Source of the DNA: DASUFE01 sp036274675
GTDB lineage: Bacteria > Pseudomonadota > Gammaproteobacteria > HTCC5015
Reading direction: 5' to 3'
Assembly: GCA_036274675.1 (NCBI GenBank)
Contig: DASUFE010000027.1
Span: forward strand, 1 to 23,874
Length of the DNA: 23,874 bases
Both the position numbers and the translations under genes were made by a program. The first letter of the stretch is position 1. Each line of letters opens with the position of its first letter. The notes beneath the pieces are model-generated. The model had not been told where the DNA came from. It was given only the letters and a program-made list of their open reading frames with translations, and did no database searches. Positions 20,836 to 23,874 of this stretch are shown piece after piece.

Positions 20836-21969
20836 CTACCACCAATAGACAGAGGCCCACGGATAGGTGCCCGCGCTGCTATTGAAATGATAGTAGTCGC
20901 CGGCGCCCTTCGCCGGCAAGGCCGCGCCGGGCGTGGTGACGGCAGTGCCGCTTCCATTGACCGTTACGGAAATAGTGCGGCCCGTGAAATTCGACACGCC
21001 CCAGCCGTTGACGGCGCTCTGCACCCGGAAGCAATACGCACCGGTTGTATTGAAATTGCCCGACTGGCCGCCTGTCGCAATCGCACTGCAACTGCCGCCG
21101 CCCGAGCTGCTGCTCGAAGACGAGCTGCTCGACGAGGAGCTGGAGGAAGAACTCGAAGAGGAGCTTGAAGAGGAAGAGCTGGAACTCGAGCTGCTGCTGG
21201 ACGAGGAACTCGAGGACGACGAGCTGGAACTGCTGCCCGTCTGGCTCGCCCTGAACCCGGCGATTTCCTGGCTCACGTTCTGCAGGGCTTTGGCGGCATA
21301 GGCTTCATCCGGCTGACCTTCGGGAACGCCGCAAGGCAGGCCGTTGCACTGTATCTGCGGGTTGGAAAATCTCGCCACGCGCGGCGCGTTGTACAACCAG
21401 TAATAGGTCATGATGGTGGCGTACACATTATCCACGCCGTGACCCAGCCCGTAGCGGTAGCGCACTCCGCTTTCGTCGCCCTGCCGGCGCGAATGGGCGA
21501 GTCCCATGTTATGCCCCAGTTCGTGCGCCATGGTCAACGGACCGCAATCCGGTCCGACCACGTTCCAGGTCCAGTCGCGACTGATGGCAAAATAACCGAT
21601 GCCGCAGCTGCCGCGCTGGTGCAACTGGCTGACAAAATCGGCGCCCAGTTGATTACGCAGATTGATAGCCTCCTGGTCCACCCGGAGGTTTCCCAGAACG
21701 GCGTTCATATCGGAACCGGTCTCCTCATGCAGCCGGACGCCCACCAAGCGCAGCTGAATATCCACCTGGCTGTCCCGGTATGCATTGTTCATCTGGATCA
21801 ACCAGTTCTGCATCGCCGTTTCCGGCTGGTTATTGAAATAGTTTCTTGTATAGCTGTCGTATAAAACCAGCAGATCGACGGTGACGGCCATTGCCGCGCT
21901 GCTGGCGGCCATTAACGCCACAGCCAGACCCGCACGGACGCAGCCGCGAATAATGTTCCTGACTTGCAT
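20836..21969 (-). CDS. Secreted reprolysin-type zinc metalloprotease with polyserine linker
   Basis: A 377-residue protein with a strong ribosome site (GAGGAGG) and a 28-residue signal peptide (AMA-VT). Residues 29-240 are an M12B/reprolysin-like metallopeptidase: the zinc motif HELGHNMGLAH gives His149, Glu150, His153 and His159, and the Met-turn is at Met187 (IMTYYW). Its first strand VDLLVLYDSYTRNYF starts right after the signal peptide, so there is no pro-domain. Residues 246-289 are 44 serines in a row. Residues 290-377 form a second domain with two Cys (294, 313) and W-rich end (YPWASVYWW), like a binding module for a polysaccharide. The next gene upstream resembles a pro-domain. Polyserine linkers are known from marine polysaccharide degraders. 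Confidence 0.92.
   Translation of the reverse strand: MQVRNIIRGCVRAGLAVALMAASSAAMAVTVDLLVLYDSYTRNYFNNQPETAMQNWLIQMNNAYRDSQVDIQLRLVGVRLHEETGSDMNAVLGNLRVDQEAINLRNQLGADFVSQLHQRGSCGIGYFAISRDWTWNVVGPDCGPLTMAHELGHNMGLAHSRRQGDESGVRYRYGLGHGVDNVYATIMTYYWLYNAPRVARFSNPQIQCNGLPCGVPEGQPDEAYAAKALQNVSQEIAGFRASQTGSSSSSSSSSSSSSSSSSSSSSSSSSSSSSSSSSSSSSSSSSSSSGGGSCSAIATGGQSGNFNTTGAYCFRVQSAVNGWGVSNFTGRTISVTVNGSGTAVTTPGAALPAKGAGDYYHFNSSAGTYPWASVYWW
21103..21234 (-). repeat. Tract of 44 consecutive serine codons
   Basis: All six serine codons are used, in irregular order, so the DNA is not a simple repeat and is probably not prone to slippage. The tract joins the protease domain to the C-terminal domain. The opposite strand reads as an acidic Glu/Leu/Asp stretch, which is a shadow. 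Confidence 0.95.
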
Positions 21970-21999
21970 ACACCCTCCTCGCTATTGATGATCTTTATT

Positions 22000-22776
22000 T
22001 TACGGACCCGCCTCCGGTTCCCCTGCCGGAGGAGCGACCATATCGGTTTCATTCTGGTTGCGCTTGAAAAGCGTTTCGCTGGAAGCGATCCAGCCCGACT
22101 CTCCATTCGCCTGCAACTCATAATGCCCGCCGGGCGTTTCGATGCCCGCCAGGCTCAGCCCGTTTCCCACGGTGATCGTTACACGGTGAGGCTCGTTGAA
22201 GTTTTCAAGGTGCCCATGCCACGTAACGCTGCCGTTCGGATGGGTTTCCGTGGAATCGACATGCATTTCATAACGCGCGCCCTGCTGCCAGACGGGAATT
22301 TCCAGGGTATCGCCGGGCATCAAGGTTTCGATGCGCAGCGGGTTAAAGCGGATATATTCACGACCGTCGAATTTTTGCTCCGGAGTCAACGGCAACCCTT
22401 CAGGCGGGTTCTCGATACGGACCCAGGCTTCAGGCTGCGCCATTGTCTCAACCACCTGCTCCGACTTGAAGGAACGGCCGGGATGGCGCTTTTGCATGGC
22501 GTCAATCCGCATTTGCAGTTGCGGATAATCCGGGTTGTCTGAAACGGCGGCGTACTGCTCCTGCAGTTCGGCCATGCCTGAACCTGTGCCGCCCTTAGCC
22601 GCCGACATGTTGCCATGACCGGCAGCGGCGTATATCGCATTTTTGGCCCCGCCGGGTTCAACCTGGGCGGAGAAATTCGGAATATGTGAAGCGGAGGAAC
22701 GATTGTGAAGAATAAAAAAACCGGTAATCGCCGCCACAGCCGCCAGCAATCCAATGCTCAGCATTTTGTTTCCCAT
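22000..22776 (-). CDS. Secreted or membrane-anchored pro-domain-like partner of the protease
   Basis: A 258-residue protein with a GAGGGG ribosome site. Residues 1-25 form one hydrophobic helix (MLSIGLLAAVAAITGFFILHN), a signal anchor or an uncleaved signal. Residues 30-120 are low-complexity to helical (MAELQEQYAAVSDNPDYPQLQMRIDAMQKRH). Residues 145-240 are beta-rich: IETLMPGDTLEIPVWQ, GSVTWHGHLENFNEPHRVTI, NGLSLAGIETPGGHYELQAN. This order of strands (G-x-L-x-G, I-T-V-x-x-G-x-L-x-G-x-I-x-T-P-G-G-x-Y-x-L) is what I know from the pro-peptides of bacterial reprolysin-like proteases, normally fused to them. It has no cysteine, so no cysteine switch. It ends 30 bases before the protease gene. Confidence 0.7.
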   Translation of the reverse strand: MGNKMLSIGLLAAVAAITGFFILHNRSSASHIPNFSAQVEPGGAKNAIYAAAGHGNMSAAKGGTGSGMAELQEQYAAVSDNPDYPQLQMRIDAMQKRHPGRSFKSEQVVETMAQPEAWVRIENPPEGLPLTPEQKFDGREYIRFNPLRIETLMPGDTLEIPVWQQGARYEMHVDSTETHPNGSVTWHGHLENFNEPHRVTITVGNGLSLAGIETPGGHYELQANGESGWIASSETLFKRNQNETDMVAPPAGEPEAGP

Positions 22777-23236
22777 TGCTTCCCCTCATAAAGAATTGAG
22801 ACGGCACTTTTTTGTCGACTGGAACTTTAGTGTTATGAGGTGCGGAACGGTATTTACAGGGAGACCTATCCTGCGCCAATCAACGCGACCACCGCATGTG
22901 CGTGTTCCATCATCATTACTTCTGGTCTTCCATGCGGCGCGGAGATTATGCGCAGAAGCAGTGACTATTCAAATCCGTGTTTTGACTTATGGCGCCTTAA
23001 GTCGCGCACATCCAGCGCAAGACCAATCACCGCAACCAACGCGGCTTGGGGAAAACCTTTTTCAGAATCATTTCCGTCCCCCTTCGCATCGAAGGGAACG
23101 TGTCTGGAAATGAAACTATTTGCACTTCAGTATTACAACTCAGAGACCACGAATTCCCCGAAGGCAGGGGGATGAAAACTTGCTTGGCTATAAGTAATTT
23201 ATTTTGGAAATAAAACGCCATAAGAAACGGCGAAAC
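22777..23236. other. 460-base non-coding region
   Basis: No gene is supported; the short open frames have atypical composition. It is more AT-rich than its surroundings. It contains the palindrome at 22984-23003 and a hairpin ATTCCCC-gaaggca-GGGGGAT at about 23153-23173 followed by GAAAAC. Transcription of the pro-domain gene must start at the left end; I find no clear promoter hexamers there. Confidence 0.5.
22984..23003. repeat. 20-base near-perfect palindrome
   Basis: GACTTATGGCGCCTTAAGTC is symmetric except for one T-T mismatch per arm. It lies alone in a non-coding region, about 210 bases upstream of the pro-domain gene, and may be an operator. No known regulator site is recognised. Confidence 0.4.
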
Positions 23237-23704
23237 TTATGGAGTCAGAATCCTCGATTTCCGCTGCGGCGGCGTCTCTTCCGGCTGTTGCTGCGCCGGT
23301 TTCGCCTCGGCGGGTTGCGCTGCCGCCGGTTGCTGTATCTCCGGATGCGCCGTTAGCGGTTTCTTCTCCGCCGGCTGTACAGCCGCCGACTTTGCTCCTT
23401 CCGGTTTCGTCATGTCAGGTGCCGACGGTTGCTGCTCCGGTTTTGCTGCTACCGGCTTGGCTTGCGGGGGCTTACCCTTCATCAGCCGCTCCTCCGCCGG
23501 CTTCACTCCGACCGGCCGCACGTCCACTTGCGGCACTTCCACCGATTTTATTTCCACCGGCGGCGCCTTTACGGGCTTGACCGTTACCGGATGAACCTTG
23601 ATCGGCTTGACCTCCGCCTGAGCCGATCCGGAATGAATGCCGAGAGCGCACATCCAGCTCAATGTCGCCACACCGACTTTTAAAATTTCACGAACAGCAA
23701 TCAT
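23237..23704 (-). CDS. Secreted Pro/Lys/Val-rich low-complexity protein
   Basis: A 155-residue protein. Signal peptide of about 30 residues (SAQA-EV). Residues 31-75 have a periodic pattern, VKPIKVHPVTVKPVKAPPVEIKSVEVPQVDVRPVGVKP, with Pro every four to five residues and Lys or Arg beside it. Residues 76-155 are Ala/Pro/Gln/Lys-rich (PAEAKPAQQQPEETPPQ). Such stretches are usual in TonB-like spacers and in periplasm-spanning or cell-wall-binding linkers, but the C-terminus lacks a TonB domain. The start ATG overlaps the stop of the gene upstream (ATGA at 23701-23704). Function unknown. Confidence 0.75.
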   Translation of the reverse strand: MIAVREILKVGVATLSWMCALGIHSGSAQAEVKPIKVHPVTVKPVKAPPVEIKSVEVPQVDVRPVGVKPAEERLMKGKPPQAKPVAAKPEQQPSAPDMTKPEGAKSAAVQPAEKKPLTAHPEIQQPAAAQPAEAKPAQQQPEETPPQRKSRILTP

Positions 23705-23874
23705 AGATGACGCGTCTCCGCTGGTGGATTCTGCCAGTTGTTATTGAGTCCATCCGAGTAGTGCACGGGAGCCGCGATAAGTTCCGCGGGCTCGGCGTTA
23801 TCGAGAGTCGCGATGAAAATTCCGACGAAATCCCCGCCCATGTAGTCCGCGCTTCCCAGCTCGTACGTTCTCAC
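23701..23874 (-). CDS. Partial gene of unknown function, C-terminal 57 residues
   Basis: The frame is open from the right edge to a TGA at 23701-23703. The fragment reads YMGGDFVGIFIATLDNAEPAEL, then IAAPVHYSDGLNNNWQNPPAETRHL. It overlaps the next gene by four bases (ATGA), so both are translated as a coupled pair. No family is recognised from so short a piece. The alternation of small hydrophobic and polar residues suggests beta structure. Confidence 0.6.
   Translation of the reverse strand: MRTYELGSADYMGGDFVGIFIATLDNAEPAELIAAPVHYSDGLNNNWQNPPAETRHL

Noticed and set aside
20933..21301. Plus-strand open frame with a long acidic Glu/Leu stretch
   Set aside because: It is the antisense of the polyserine linker and lacks a ribosome site.
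23153..23185. Hairpin ATTCCCC-gaaggca-GGGGGAT considered as the end of an IS200/IS605 element
   Set aside because: No transposase remnant and no left end; stem too short to be diagnostic.
23027..23221. 64-residue minus-strand open frame in the non-coding gap
   Set aside because: No ribosome site, no recognisable pattern.
22777..23236. Riboswitch or small RNA in the gap
   Set aside because: No known riboswitch consensus could be matched; only a palindrome and a weak hairpin were found.
1..23874. CRISPR array, tRNA or rRNA
   Set aside because: No regularly spaced repeats, no cloverleaf with a T-loop motif and no rRNA sequence were seen on either strand.

Overview
The window is a GC-rich stretch of chromosome from a Gram-negative bacterium, most likely a gammaproteobacterium (a betaproteobacterium is less likely). 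Outer-membrane-type lipoproteins, a beta-barrel-like protein ending in Phe, and Ndh-2, Kup, YbaL and RssA homologues that read closely like the enterobacterial proteins support this. I see no tRNA, rRNA, CRISPR array, intact insertion sequence or phage gene. It looks like housekeeping chromosome mixed with lineage-specific secreted and envelope proteins.

Layout. 1-917: the end of a SnoaL/DUF4440-like gene and a duplicated ABM-domain protein. 969-3600 (minus): a lipoprotein and the potassium transporter Kup, whose start is damaged or non-canonical. 3753-6664 (plus): NADH dehydrogenase Ndh, then a DUF6249-like membrane protein, an ECF sigma factor and a small membrane protein that is probably its anti-sigma factor. 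6987-9461: a small conserved soluble protein, a two-HKD phospholipase D/cardiolipin synthase-like lipoprotein (minus) with an FNR-type site upstream, and an NTF2-like protein (minus). 9508-11205: the YbaL-type cation/proton antiporter. 11220-16077 (minus): a propeller-like cytoplasmic protein, the patatin RssA, a frameshifted cysteine-rich secreted peptide gene and an 801-residue secreted propeller protein. 16449-18506 (plus): a Fur-box promoter driving a cupredoxin, an FTR1 iron permease (EfeU) and a barrel-like outer-membrane protein. 18657-20680 (minus): a glycosyltransferase and three small uncharacterised proteins, probably one operon. 20836-22776 (minus): a secreted reprolysin-type metalloprotease with a 44-serine linker, preceded by a separate gene that resembles a protease pro-domain. 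23237-23874 (minus): a Pro/Lys/Val-rich secreted protein coupled to a partial gene.

How the genes work together. The clearest functional unit is the iron cluster: a textbook Fur box overlaps the -10 element, and the three products would sit in the periplasm, inner membrane and outer membrane. The ECF sigma cluster looks like a self-contained envelope-stress switch. The protease pair looks like a zymogen split into two genes. Kup and YbaL both move potassium or protons, but they are not in one operon.

The best candidates for something undescribed are the split pro-domain/protease pair, the three-gene iron cluster with its barrel partner, and the pairing of the secreted propeller with a cysteine-rich peptide. 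Three places (kup start, and two in the cysteine-rich gene) each become sensible if one base is removed. That suggests either decay or base-calling errors, and it should be settled first.
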